NCBI RefSeq assembly: GCF_900128535.1
Contig: NZ_FQTR01000001.1
Span: 1-62,719, forward strand
Reading direction: 5' to 3'
Length of the DNA: 62,719 bases
DNA from: a bacterium endosymbiont of Bathymodiolus sp. 5 South
Lineage (GTDB): Bacteria; Pseudomonadota; Gammaproteobacteria; PS1; Pseudothioglobaceae
Positions 47,655 to 56,849 of this stretch are shown in pieces (the stretch's first letter is position 1; every line of letters begins with the position of its first letter). A model generated the notes under the pieces. The model ran no database searches, was not told the origin of the DNA, and worked only from the letters and a program-made list of their open reading frames with translations. A program made the position numbers and the translations under genes.

Positions 47655-48478
47655 TACCAATCTCTCCATAATGCTCTATCAGGATTAGGAAAATCCTTTA
47701 AGCACCCAATTTTAATTCTTTGATTATTCCAACCATGGTAATCTGAACCACAAGAATGCAATAATTCATGCTCATTTGCCCACTTTGACATTAAACTAAT
47801 TTCGCCATCCGTGCTATGGGCAGTAATAACCTCCACGCCATCAAGTCCGGCATTTGATAAGTGCGAAAGCATTCGTTGAATTTTGGTATTGGTCATACGA
47901 TAACGCAAAGGATGTGCCAATACTGCCACGCCACCTGCGGCATGAATCCACTTAATCACTTCATCAAACTGCGCCCATTTCCCGCTAACACCGCCAGGTT
48001 TTTTACCTGTTAAAAATCGTCTAAATACAGATCTCATATCTTTGCAAATGCCTTCTTGAATAAGCATTTGTGCAAAATGCGTACGCGTGATCATATCGGT
48101 TTTGGCAAGTGCTTGGGTTTTTTCCATTGCCCTCACCACACCTGCACCACCCAAACCACGCGCCATTTTTTCGGCTCTGGTTTTGCGAAAACCTTGATGT
48201 TGCTTTAATCCTGAGCGCAAAATCGGATTATCTTTATCAATATTAAGTCCAACAATATGAAGGGTCATATTACTCCACATGGCTGATATTTCAACACCAT
48301 GCACCAACTTAATGTTTTGCTTATTCGCTTCTTGTTGTGCCTCAATTAGCCCATCGGTTGTATCATGGTCGGTAAGTGCAAACACATTGCACCCCGATTC
48401 TTTTGCTAAGCATACCACTTCGCTGGGTGATAAAACGCCATCGGAATAATAAGAGTGGTTGTGTAAATCAATTGTCAT
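47654..48478 (-). CDS. PHP-domain phosphoesterase (TrpH/YciV-like)
   Basis: This 274-residue PHP protein starts with the metal-binding IDLHNHSYYSDG. ALTDHDTTDG, HGVEIS and VAVLAHPLRYR follow, then GSDYHG at the end. The E. coli homologue is a 5'-3' exonuclease/3',5'-nucleotide bisphosphatase involved in rRNA maturation and pAp turnover. pAp is a by-product of sulfate activation, but that link is inference. The frame extends to 48511; the ATG at 48478 is preferred. Confidence 0.88.
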   Translation of the reverse strand: MTIDLHNHSYYSDGVLSPSEVVCLAKESGCNVFALTDHDTTDGLIEAQQEANKQNIKLVHGVEISAMWSNMTLHIVGLNIDKDNPILRSGLKQHQGFRKTRAEKMARGLGGAGVVRAMEKTQALAKTDMITRTHFAQMLIQEGICKDMRSVFRRFLTGKKPGGVSGKWAQFDEVIKWIHAAGGVAVLAHPLRYRMTNTKIQRMLSHLSNAGLDGVEVITAHSTDGEISLMSKWANEHELLHSCGSDYHGWNNQRIKIGCLKDFPNPDRALWRDW

Positions 48479-48531
48479 AAGCGTTATTATATTGACTATA
48501 ATTTCAAACATTAATCTTAATTATTGTTTAT

Positions 48532-50373
48532 ATGTGCGGAATTGTTGGCGGTATTTGCCAAAATAACATTACCCCTATCTTAATCGATGGTCTAAAACAC
48601 TTAGAATATCGTGGTTACGACTCGGCAGGCCTCGTTGTGCTAACGCACGACAATGTACTACAACGCGCAAGAGCAGCAGGCAAAGTTGCTAATCTTGAAG
48701 GTCGCATTAATTCAACAATCGTCAATGGCACGATTGGTATTGCTCATACTCGCTGGGCAACGCATGGCAAACCTTCGACAAAAAACGCACACCCTCATAT
48801 TTGTAACGATAGTGTTGGTGTGGTGCATAATGGCATTATTGAGAATTTCTTAGCACTTAAAACCCAGCAACAGGCACAAGGCTATCGCTTTACCTCAGAT
48901 ACTGATACTGAAGTAATTGCACACGGCATTGCTCAAGCATTAAAAGAATGTGACACTTTATTAGAAGCAGTGCAAAGCGCTATTACTACTTTCCAAGGTG
49001 CCTATGGTGTTGGCGTAATCTCGCCACAGCACCCAGGTCATATTATCGCTGCTAGAAGTGGTTCACCTTTGGTAATTGGCTTGGGCGATCAGGGTAATTT
49101 TATCGCTTCGGACCAAATGGCATTAATTAGCATCACCAAGCAATTTATCTTCTTAGAAGAAGGTGATATTGCTGATATCACTAAAGACTCTGTGAATATT
49201 TTTGACAAAAATGGCACAAAAGTTAAAAGAGCAATTAAAATCTCAAAACTTAAAAAAGGACAAACTTCAAAAGGTGATTATGCACATTACATGCAAAAGG
49301 AAATCTTTGAACAACCACAAGCCATCAGTGACACATTGGAATCTCGCATCACCAAAAACAAGGTGCTAACATCGGCTTTTGGTTACGAAGCAAAAACCAT
49401 ATTTAAAAAAATTGAACATGTGCAAATCATCGCCTGTGGCACGAGTTATAACGCAGGTTTGGTGGCTAAATACTGGCTGGAAGATATTGCTAAAATACCG
49501 ACTCATATTGAAGTTGCCAGTGAATATCGCTATCGTAACCCCATTATTTTAAACAATACTTTGTTTGTCACCATTTCTCAAAGTGGTGAAACAGCCGATA
49601 CCTTGGAAGCACTTCGAGCCGTTAAAAAACGCAACAAAAATATTCATTCATTAGCAATTTGTAACAACGCTGAGACAAGTTTGACTCGCGAATCAGAACT
49701 CACTTTTTTAACCCATGCAGGCCCTGAAATCGGCGTGGCAAGCACCAAAACATTCACCACGCAATTAGTATCCTTAGCCCTACTATCAGTTGTCCTCGGC
49801 AGATGCCGCAATCAAGTATCACAGGAACAAGAGGCCGTCATTGTTGGCGGGCTAAGCCGCCTACCTAATTTAATCAACAAAACGCTTGAACAAGAAGACC
49901 GAATTATCGAGCTTGCCAAAACTTTTAAAAACAAGTTCAATGCATTGTTCCTAGGCAGAGGCTCAATGCACGCCATTGCCATGGAAGGCGCGCTCAAACT
50001 CAAAGAAATTAGCTACATCCATGCTGAAGCCTATCCTGCAGGTGAACTCAAGCATGGTCCGATTGCCTTGATTGACAAAGAAACACCCGTGATTGCCGTG
50101 GCCCCAAATGATGAATTATTAGACAAGTTAAAATCCAACTTACAAGAGGTTAAATCTCGTGGTTCACATATGATTGTGTTTGAAGACGAAGCTTCAAATA
50201 TTGAGCCAATGGAGGGCATGAGTATCATCCCCATCACGCACAATTTAGGACGCATCACTGCCCCGATCATCTTTACCATTCCATTACAATTGTTAAGTTA
50301 TCATGTGGCGTTGATTAAAGGCACCGATGTTGACCAACCAAGAAATTTAGCCAAATCAGTAACAGTTGAATAG
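48532..50373 (+). CDS. glmS: glutamine-fructose-6-phosphate aminotransferase GlmS
   Basis: GlmS makes glucosamine-6-phosphate for peptidoglycan and lipopolysaccharide. The N-terminal class II amidotransferase domain has the nucleophile Cys2 (MCGIVGG), HTRWATHG and HNGIIENF. Two SIS domains follow, with TISQSGETADTLEAL and SYIHAEAYPAGELKHGP. It ends in the conserved KSVTVE. The present TAG stop consists of one gene base plus the first two bases of a MITE. No glmS ribozyme is expected or seen upstream. Confidence 0.97.
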   Translation: MCGIVGGICQNNITPILIDGLKHLEYRGYDSAGLVVLTHDNVLQRARAAGKVANLEGRINSTIVNGTIGIAHTRWATHGKPSTKNAHPHICNDSVGVVHNGIIENFLALKTQQQAQGYRFTSDTDTEVIAHGIAQALKECDTLLEAVQSAITTFQGAYGVGVISPQHPGHIIAARSGSPLVIGLGDQGNFIASDQMALISITKQFIFLEEGDIADITKDSVNIFDKNGTKVKRAIKISKLKKGQTSKGDYAHYMQKEIFEQPQAISDTLESRITKNKVLTSAFGYEAKTIFKKIEHVQIIACGTSYNAGLVAKYWLEDIAKIPTHIEVASEYRYRNPIILNNTLFVTISQSGETADTLEALRAVKKRNKNIHSLAICNNAETSLTRESELTFLTHAGPEIGVASTKTFTTQLVSLALLSVVLGRCRNQVSQEQEAVIVGGLSRLPNLINKTLEQEDRIIELAKTFKNKFNALFLGRGSMHAIAMEGALKLKEISYIHAEAYPAGELKHGPIALIDKETPVIAVAPNDELLDKLKSNLQEVKSRGSHMIVFEDEASNIEPMEGMSIIPITHNLGRITAPIIFTIPLQLLSYHVALIKGTDVDQPRNLAKSVTVE

Positions 50374-50534
50374 AGACCTTTGCATAAATAGGAATGATTA
50401 GCAAAATCCAATTTTTGCCCAATGGGTGATTTTTTTAAACCTTGTCCTAGCAGGACTAAGGCTGGGTTTAAAAAATCGCCAAGTGGGTGAAAAGTGGGTT
50501 TCTGATGATTGTTCCTATTTATGCAAAGGTCTCG
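50372..50534. mobile_element. MITE, complete copy (163 bp)
   Basis: Terminal inverted repeats are about 20 bases (AGAGACCTTTGCATAAATAGG). The element is imperfectly palindromic throughout, so the whole could fold into a long hairpin with the loop near TCCTAGCAGGA. AAT lies immediately outside each end. No coding capacity. It starts at the last two bases of the glmS stop codon and lies between convergent glmS and the TolC-like gene. The 163-bp length and inner sequence match the copy at 52250 in inverse orientation. Confidence 0.9.
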
Positions 50535-50568
50535 AATAATATTAACTTGACACTCAACGCACAGTATT

Positions 50569-52002
50569 TTAATACCGAGTTAATACCCTATCAAGTTTAT
50601 CGTCATATTTGAGTAAGCTTTCTTGATAGTCTTTCAATGCTTTAACATAGTCTAATTCAACATCGCGTTTTTCTTGATAGACATCAATCAGCGCTGTAAT
50701 CGAAACAGAATCATTCAAATAGCCTTTGAGTGCCAAATTAGCCTCAGACTCCACACCAATCCTTAATTTTTGATAGGTATCAAGCGCCTTTTTTTTCAAA
50801 TTCAACCCGACAATCAATGCCTCTACATCTGAACGAATATCTTTTAATTTGTTGTTGTAATCTATATTGAGTTTTTGCAAGTTTAATTGTGCCACCTGAA
50901 TGTCTTTTTGATTATTCACATCAACGCCAATTGGCATAGAAAAATTAAGACCTGCAGTATAAAGAATGCTCTTGCTCTTATAAACCGCGGTCATTGTGTT
51001 GCCTTTATTATCATTCCTTTCAGCGTCAATATTAAAATCCAATTTATAAAGAGATTGATTGTTGTGATAATCTAAATCAATCTTTTTTAAACGCTTGTCA
51101 ATCTCAAGCTTCAACAAAAATCGTACATTATGTTGTAAATATTGCGTTAAATCCGGCATAATTTTTGAGCGTTTTTCGGTATTTATTTTTGGGCTTTCAA
51201 ACCACAAACTTGAGTCATTCAGTACGCTCACCAACGCTCTTTTCAAAGACTGTAATTTACTATCATTGCTTGATATATCCTGCTTTGCACGCAAGATCGC
51301 TGTATTTAATTTTGACTTGTCTTTGACTTTATTAACTTGAATGATTGTTAATGACTGACTATAATCTTGGTAAACCTCAGCATTCTTTTGATAAAAATTC
51401 CAATCAATAAATTGCTTTAAACGAGCCACCAGAAAACCTTCTTGCGCATCATCAAAATCAAATTTTTCTCGTTCTAAATCCAAAATATCACGACGATAAG
51501 TTTTTAAACCCGATGCACTTTCACCATGCTTTAACAAGGGATATTTGTAACTAATCTTATAAGTATTATCAAAAGTAGTAATACTATATTTAGAATCACT
51601 GCCGATATACAGTGCATCTTGTTTATAGCGTGTTATATCAACATCTGGGATTGAGCGCTTAACACTGAATGTTAGAGTGGAGGGATTAGATAAAAAATTC
51701 TTCTTAATTGATAATTTGAGAGATTTATTATTGTTGTAGCGATACTTATCATAGATAGCGGTAGAAGTTGTATTATTATCTATATCATAATAACTGTTTA
51801 ATAATGATGCACTTAAATCAGCATTCCAATCTGCATAACTACGCTTACTGGCGTCTAACTCTATTTGCTTAATTGCAACATATATTTTATCTTTCTCAAA
51901 ATTTGTATCTTGATTTAATACTTTATCAATAAACGCTTTTTCAGTTAACGCTAAAGCGTCTATAACAAATAAAAGAAAAATCATGCTTGCAATAATTTTC
52001 AT
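50569..52002 (-). CDS. TolC-like outer-membrane protein
   Basis: This 477-residue protein has a signal peptide (MKIIASMIFLLFVIDALAL). Its long helical repeats and beta segments are typical of the outer membrane efflux protein family. The late GLNFSMPIGVDVNNQKD matches the strand-turn typical of TolC repeats, and KALKDYQESLLKYD matches the C-terminal helix. No membrane-fusion or pump gene is nearby, so the partner is unknown. Sequence is highly diverged and Lys/Asp-rich. Confidence 0.8.
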   Translation of the reverse strand: MKIIASMIFLLFVIDALALTEKAFIDKVLNQDTNFEKDKIYVAIKQIELDASKRSYADWNADLSASLLNSYYDIDNNTTSTAIYDKYRYNNNKSLKLSIKKNFLSNPSTLTFSVKRSIPDVDITRYKQDALYIGSDSKYSITTFDNTYKISYKYPLLKHGESASGLKTYRRDILDLEREKFDFDDAQEGFLVARLKQFIDWNFYQKNAEVYQDYSQSLTIIQVNKVKDKSKLNTAILRAKQDISSNDSKLQSLKRALVSVLNDSSLWFESPKINTEKRSKIMPDLTQYLQHNVRFLLKLEIDKRLKKIDLDYHNNQSLYKLDFNIDAERNDNKGNTMTAVYKSKSILYTAGLNFSMPIGVDVNNQKDIQVAQLNLQKLNIDYNNKLKDIRSDVEALIVGLNLKKKALDTYQKLRIGVESEANLALKGYLNDSVSITALIDVYQEKRDVELDYVKALKDYQESLLKYDDKLDRVLTRY

Positions 52003-52249
52003 AAGTCTGTGCTCTTGATAACTAAACGCTTAAGGTTGTCTAATTTTTTTAATGCTTTCTATATATATTTAAAGATTTTAAAGGTTTAAAATAAAATTAT
52101 ACACCTAAATCTGCAGATCACCTTATGCTTTAATCACCACTTTTGGCTTTCTCAACCTTGGTAGGCTTCTAGTTTTCGTATATCAAGCGTATTAAAGCAC
52201 TATTGCCTAACTCAAAAAGCAATGCAAGTGAGTCATGAAACAATTTAAT
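52003..52249. other. non-coding stretch upstream of the TolC-like gene
   Basis: No complete gene is seen. On the minus strand a short open segment (about 52120-52240) reads HDSLALLFELGNSALIRLIY, then a stop, then KPTKVEKAKSGD. It could be the degraded C-terminus of a lost gene. No clear promoter was identified for the TolC-like gene. Confidence 0.4.
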
Positions 52250-52412
52250 AGAGACCTTTGCATAAATAGGAACAATCATCAGAAACCCACTTTTCACCCA
52301 CTTGGCGATTTTTTAAACCCAGCCTTAGCCCTGCTAGGACAAGGTTTAAAGAAATCACCCATTGGGCAAAAATTGGATTTTGCTAATCATCCCTATTTAT
52401 GCAAAGGTCTCT
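52250..52412. mobile_element. MITE, complete copy (163 bp)
   Basis: It has the same length and ends as the copy at 50372-50534, placed in the opposite direction. It begins AGAGACCTTTGCATAAATAGGAAC and ends CCCTATTTATGCAAAGGTCTCT, with AAT directly outside at both sides. The middle contains CCTTAGCCCTGCTAGGACAAGG. It is non-coding and near-palindromic, and presumably mobilised by a transposase elsewhere in the genome. Confidence 0.9.
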
Positions 52413-52701
52413 AATAAACAGAAAATAAATATTTTAATCTGTTAATTTTTAAAAACTTTAAGTTGGCACTGACCTATATTTAATCGGATACAGTGCTAGA
52501 TACAAGTGTAGTGCCTCCAAAGCGTGAGTCACCCCACGCCGTGATTGACCCAACTACAAGCACATCCTACTAACACTTTGCGAAAAAATACGCCTGTTTT
52601 TAATTGGATAATATTATCAGATTCAGTGCTTGACTTAATATTAAACCTTTAAAATTTTAGTGATGTTATTACCTTTTAATTCCAATTTTATTTTAAAAAG
52701 C
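52413..52701. other. non-coding stretch before the merR promoter
   Basis: No gene is supported here. GGCACT near 52463 and AGTGCC near 52509 form an inverted pair. Two similar segments (GGATACAGTGCTAGA near 52488, and GATTCAGTGCTTGA near 52620) look like an old imperfect repeat. It may be decayed mobile DNA. Confidence 0.35.
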
Positions 52702-52718
52702 GTAAAGTAACACTTTAC
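52702..52718. promoter_or_regulatory. palindromic operator candidate for the merR-lipid operon
   Basis: GTAAAGT-AAC-ACTTTAC is a perfect dyad with seven-base arms. Its right arm overlaps the -35 hexamer TTTACA of the promoter at 52714-52741. It sits 53 bases before the MerR-family gene, a typical place for autoregulation. Which protein binds is inference; MerR proteins usually bind between -35 and -10. Confidence 0.55.
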
Positions 52719-52741
52719 AATTTTTGTTTTACCAGTATAAT
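52714..52741 (+). promoter_or_regulatory. sigma-70 promoter of the merR-lipid operon
   Basis: TTTACA (52714-52719) and a perfect TATAAT (52736-52741) are 16 bases apart, with the start codon about 30 bases downstream. The short spacer and the overlapping dyad suggest repression by the operon's own regulator. Confidence 0.6.
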
Positions 52742-52770
52742 GCTGATAATTTCTTAAAAAAGTAAATATT

Positions 52771-53412
52771 ATGCTAAAAATGAATGAATTGGTAAGGTTG
52801 AGCGGAGAAAGTAAATCGACACTTATTTATTATTTAAATGATGGTTTGTTGCCTCAACCACAAAGACCCAAGCCCAATGTTGCTTTGTATGATGAAAAAT
52901 GCCTAGAGATTATTAAATTTATTCGTTATTTGCAAAACTCTCTTTATTATTCCATTAGCCAAATCAAAGCAATTCTCACTGGCAGCACCATTAATTTTGA
53001 TGATAGTATTGATATGATTATTAACTCGCTAGAGGTTGTTTCAGTCGGCAATAAAGAGTTTTCTGTTAAAGAGGTTTTGCAAAAAAGTAAAATTTCCCTG
53101 CAAAAATTACAAGCACTGCAAACATTAGAACTCATTAGAGTTGATGATTTTTATTCCCAAAAAGATATTGAAATAATTGATATTCTCATAAAAAGCGAGC
53201 AAACACTAGAATTGCTCAAACATTATGTTAAAAGCGCTAAAGCATTGGCAAAACTAGAAAATAAAATTGGCGTAGAAATATTACAAGAGCAACACAAAAA
53301 CAGCAATACCCACCAAATAATTTTTGACACAGTGTTAAAAGTCAAGCCTTATATTTTTAGCAATCACACTTTACTAGAAAATAAACGCATTCATAATGGA
53401 GACAAATCATGA
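52771..53412 (+). CDS. MerR-family transcriptional regulator
   Basis: The N-terminal winged helix (MNELVRLSGESKSTLIYYLNDGLLPQP) is typical of MerR-like proteins, with the second helical part FIRYLQNSLYYSISQIK. A second HTH-like or helical domain follows (residues about 95-150). No metal-binding cysteines are seen, so a metal sensor is unlikely; a lipid or drug ligand is possible. Starts at 52771 or 52780 are possible. The stop overlaps the next gene (ATGA), making it the first gene of a lipid operon. Confidence 0.82.
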   Translation: MLKMNELVRLSGESKSTLIYYLNDGLLPQPQRPKPNVALYDEKCLEIIKFIRYLQNSLYYSISQIKAILTGSTINFDDSIDMIINSLEVVSVGNKEFSVKEVLQKSKISLQKLQALQTLELIRVDDFYSQKDIEIIDILIKSEQTLELLKHYVKSAKALAKLENKIGVEILQEQHKNSNTHQIIFDTVLKVKPYIFSNHTLLENKRIHNGDKS

Positions 53413-56400
53413 AAAATCTTTATAAAATTAGTGGATTTTTAACTTACTTTTTAATCGTATTCCTTAATGCTTCTGTTGATTTAGGGCACAAGATTGTTTT
53501 ACAAAATACTATTTTTAAAACCTATGATGGCACAGAATTAATGGTTTTAACTGCCATTATTAACGCCTTAATTTTATTACCTTTTGTATTTTTGTTTTCG
53601 CCATCAGGTTTTATTAGTGACAAATATTGCAAAACTAAGATAGTGCAAGTTTCCTCATTTATTGCTATTATTATTACCTCTTTAATCACATTGAGCTATT
53701 ATTTAGGCTATTTTGAAATGGCATTTGTTGCCACATTACTACTCGCCGCCCAAAGCGCTTTTTATTCCCCCGCCAAATACGGACTCATTAAAGAAATGTT
53801 TGGCACCGCTAATGTTGTTAAGGCCAATTCCATCACTCAGGCTATTACCATTATTGCAATTTTATTGGGCGCTGTTATTTATTCTATTTTCTTTGAAAGT
53901 CTTTTAATAGGTGATGTTAATAATAAAGATGAAATACTAAAAATGGTTGCTCCAATTGGCTTTGTGTTAATTATTTCAAGTGTATTTGAGTTTTTGTTGT
54001 CTCTTAAATTGCCAACAACCAAGACTAAAAAAATCACTGATAATTTTGCAATAAAAAAATACTTAACTGGCGGTTATTTTAAGAACAATAACAGCATAAT
54101 CAAAAGCAATAAAGTCATTTGGCATAGCATTATTGGGCTGAGTATTTTTTGGGCAATTTCACAAATTGTTGTTGCTGTCTTTGGCGCATTTTTAAAGTCA
54201 TCTGCTGGCGTAGAAAACACTGTCATTGCCCAGTCTTTGTTAGCAGTTGGCGGTCTTGGTATTATTGTTGGCTCAATGATTGCCAACAAGGTTTCTAAAA
54301 ACTATGTTGAATTAGGTATTGTGCCTTTAGGGAGTCTTGGCGTTGCAATCACTTTATTTATTATTCCTACTTTGCAAAATGTTAATATTATTGCTGGGGT
54401 ATTTTTTATTTACGGTCTTTGTGCTGGTCTTGTGTTGGTGCCACTGAATGCATTAATTCAATTAAGCGCACCCAGTTTTAGTTTGGGTAGAATTTTAGCT
54501 GCCAATAATTTTTATCAAAATGTCTTTATGCTTGTTGCTTTAATTGCTACTGCATCCCTTTCTTATTTACAATTTGATAGTGGTGATATATTGCTGATTG
54601 CCGCAACAATTGCCACTGTTGGAGCGCTTTGGACATTTGTTAAATTACCGCAATCTTTACTAATTTACATAGTGCGCTTTGTATTTAAGCTGCGTTACAA
54701 AATTAACGCCATAGGGGTAGAGAATATTCCTACAAATAAAGGCACTTTATTACTTGGCAACCATGTTTCCTACATTGATTGGGCAATTTTGCAAATAGTT
54801 TACCCACAACAAATTCGCTTTGTTATGGAAAAATCAATTTACAAAAAATGGTATCTTAAATGGTTTTTTGATTTTTTCAAAATAATTCCCATTTCATCAT
54901 CTGGTAGCAAAAATTCCCTCAAAGAAGTGGCAAAAGCACTTAATGACGGTCATACAGTGGCACTTTTTCCAGAAGGAATGTTGACTAGAAATGGTGGAAT
55001 GAATACTTTTTTAGCTGGTTATGAACACATATTAAGAGAAGTTAAAGATTGTGCAATTGTGCCCTTTTATTTACACGGCTTGTGGGAAAGTAAATTCTCT
55101 AATGCAGCAGATAGAATTAAACAAAGTGGTCGCAATATTTGTGTTAAATTTGGCGCAGAACTGCCAACTAACATCAAGGCTGTGCAATTAAAAAATATTG
55201 TTATTGATTTAAGCGTTGATGTTTGGCACAACTATATTAATCAGCAAAAAGATATTGCCAGTCTATGGATTGAACAAATAAAGAAGAAAAATAATTTTTA
55301 TGTAGCAGACTCCACAGGCATGAATTTAAACGCTAATAAATTTTTAGCCGCCACGCTATTAATGCGCAAATGGCTAAAAAATAAATTAGGAAATAATAAT
55401 AACATAGCGGTAATACTGCCTGCAACAGTTGCTGGTGCCATGTGTAATATGTCTTTATTTTGTTTGGCTAAAACAGTCGTTAATCTTAACTACACAACTG
55501 GAATACAGCCCTTGAAGTTGGCTATTAAAAAAGCGGACATACAAACCATTATTACCAGCAAAAAATTTATTAAAAAATTACAAGGTAAAGGCTTTGATTT
55601 AAGTGAAGTGCTTAACAATGGCAATGTTATTTACTTAGAAGATATGCAAAAATTTGCACACAAATTACGGGCAATTGGTTATTTTTTACGGGCAACATTC
55701 TACCCAGTATGGCTCTTAAAATTATTATTTATTACCAAAGTAAAAATCACAAAGACTGCTGTGATTTTATTTAGTAGTGGTAGCGAGGGTACGCCCAAAG
55801 GCATCATGTTAAGCCATAAAAACTTAATTGCTAATGTTAAACAAGTAATAACAATGCTCAACCCAAGCTTAAACGATAAAATAATGGGCACACTGCCAAA
55901 TTTTCATTCTTTTGGATTAACAGTTTGCACGCTGATGCCCCAACTTGAAGGCATTCCTGTTATTTATCATCCAGATCCAACAGATGGCTACGGTATTGGT
56001 AAGTTGGTAACCGAACATAAGGCAACTATTTTGCTTGGCACTGCGACATTTTTTCGCTTGTATTTGCGTAATAGAAAACTCCAACCTTTAATGTTAGCAA
56101 GCATTAGACTGGTAGTTGCTGGCGCTGAAAAACTACCTAATAAAATACTTGATGACTTTAAACAAAAGTTTGGATTAGATATTTATGAAGGCTATGGAAC
56201 CACAGAAACTGCACCTGTTGCAAGTAGCAATATTCCAAATGCACTGGTGCCAAAATATTGGAAAATTCAACAAGGGCAAAAAACGGGCACTATTGGCAAA
56301 CCATTAGTAGGCACAAGCATTATTATTACTGACCCTAATAGTTTTGAAGTATTAAAACAAGGTGATGCTGGGATGATTTTAATTTCAGGACCTCAAGTAA

Positions 56401-56849
56401 TGCAAGGCTATTTAAATGATCCTGCTCAAACAAACGCGGTAATAAAAACCATCAATAACAACAGGTACTACATCACTGGCGACAAAGGTAAGATTGATCA
56501 AGATGGCTTTGTTACTATTGTTGACAGATACTCTCGTTTTGCAAAAATTGGTGGCGAAATGATTAGCCTAGGCAGCTGTGAAGAGCAAATGAGTGTTTGT
56601 TTGGGTGATGAAATTGAAATAGCGGCTACCAATTTAACCGATGTTAAAAAAGGTGAAAAGATAGTATTGTTATTTACTGGAGACATGACACAAGAGGCAC
56701 TAAAACAAAAATTAATTGCCGCACAAATTAACCCATTGTATTTGCCTAGTTCTTACCACAAGGTAGAAGTTTTGCCAAAATTAGGAACAGGTAAAGCAGA
56801 TTTTAAAGGTATTAAAAAACTTGCGCAACACTTGGAGGCGGGCGAATGA
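53409..56849 (+). CDS. three-domain LplT-PlsC-Aas fusion (lysophospholipid transport, acyltransferase and acyl-ACP synthetase)
   Basis: The 1146-residue protein has three parts. Residues about 1-415 are an MFS transporter like LplT (about twelve helices). Residues about 430-630 are a PlsC-type acyltransferase with HX4D in GNHVSYIDW (near 450) and FPEGMLTRNG (near 519). Residues about 640-1146 are an AMP-forming acyl-ACP synthetase with FSSGSEGTPKGI (near 785), EGYGTTETAP (near 926) and TGDKG. It should import lysophospholipid, activate free fatty acid and reacylate the lipid. E. coli has these on two genes (lplT, aas). Confidence 0.92.
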   Translation: MKNLYKISGFLTYFLIVFLNASVDLGHKIVLQNTIFKTYDGTELMVLTAIINALILLPFVFLFSPSGFISDKYCKTKIVQVSSFIAIIITSLITLSYYLGYFEMAFVATLLLAAQSAFYSPAKYGLIKEMFGTANVVKANSITQAITIIAILLGAVIYSIFFESLLIGDVNNKDEILKMVAPIGFVLIISSVFEFLLSLKLPTTKTKKITDNFAIKKYLTGGYFKNNNSIIKSNKVIWHSIIGLSIFWAISQIVVAVFGAFLKSSAGVENTVIAQSLLAVGGLGIIVGSMIANKVSKNYVELGIVPLGSLGVAITLFIIPTLQNVNIIAGVFFIYGLCAGLVLVPLNALIQLSAPSFSLGRILAANNFYQNVFMLVALIATASLSYLQFDSGDILLIAATIATVGALWTFVKLPQSLLIYIVRFVFKLRYKINAIGVENIPTNKGTLLLGNHVSYIDWAILQIVYPQQIRFVMEKSIYKKWYLKWFFDFFKIIPISSSGSKNSLKEVAKALNDGHTVALFPEGMLTRNGGMNTFLAGYEHILREVKDCAIVPFYLHGLWESKFSNAADRIKQSGRNICVKFGAELPTNIKAVQLKNIVIDLSVDVWHNYINQQKDIASLWIEQIKKKNNFYVADSTGMNLNANKFLAATLLMRKWLKNKLGNNNNIAVILPATVAGAMCNMSLFCLAKTVVNLNYTTGIQPLKLAIKKADIQTIITSKKFIKKLQGKGFDLSEVLNNGNVIYLEDMQKFAHKLRAIGYFLRATFYPVWLLKLLFITKVKITKTAVILFSSGSEGTPKGIMLSHKNLIANVKQVITMLNPSLNDKIMGTLPNFHSFGLTVCTLMPQLEGIPVIYHPDPTDGYGIGKLVTEHKATILLGTATFFRLYLRNRKLQPLMLASIRLVVAGAEKLPNKILDDFKQKFGLDIYEGYGTTETAPVASSNIPNALVPKYWKIQQGQKTGTIGKPLVGTSIIITDPNSFEVLKQGDAGMILISGPQVMQGYLNDPAQTNAVIKTINNNRYYITGDKGKIDQDGFVTIVDRYSRFAKIGGEMISLGSCEEQMSVCLGDEIEIAATNLTDVKKGEKIVLLFTGDMTQEALKQKLIAAQINPLYLPSSYHKVEVLPKLGTGKADFKGIKKLAQHLEAGE

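Noticed and set aside
48472-48502. TTGTCA and TATAAT upstream of glmS as a promoter
   Set aside because: The spacer is 19 bases, longer than usual, and the -35 lies in the start of the trpH-like gene. A promoter is likely near here, but this pair is not convincing.
52413-52701. Possible decayed insertion sequence or tRNA-like fold
   Set aside because: Short inverted pairs are present, but no open frame, ends or target duplications could be defined.
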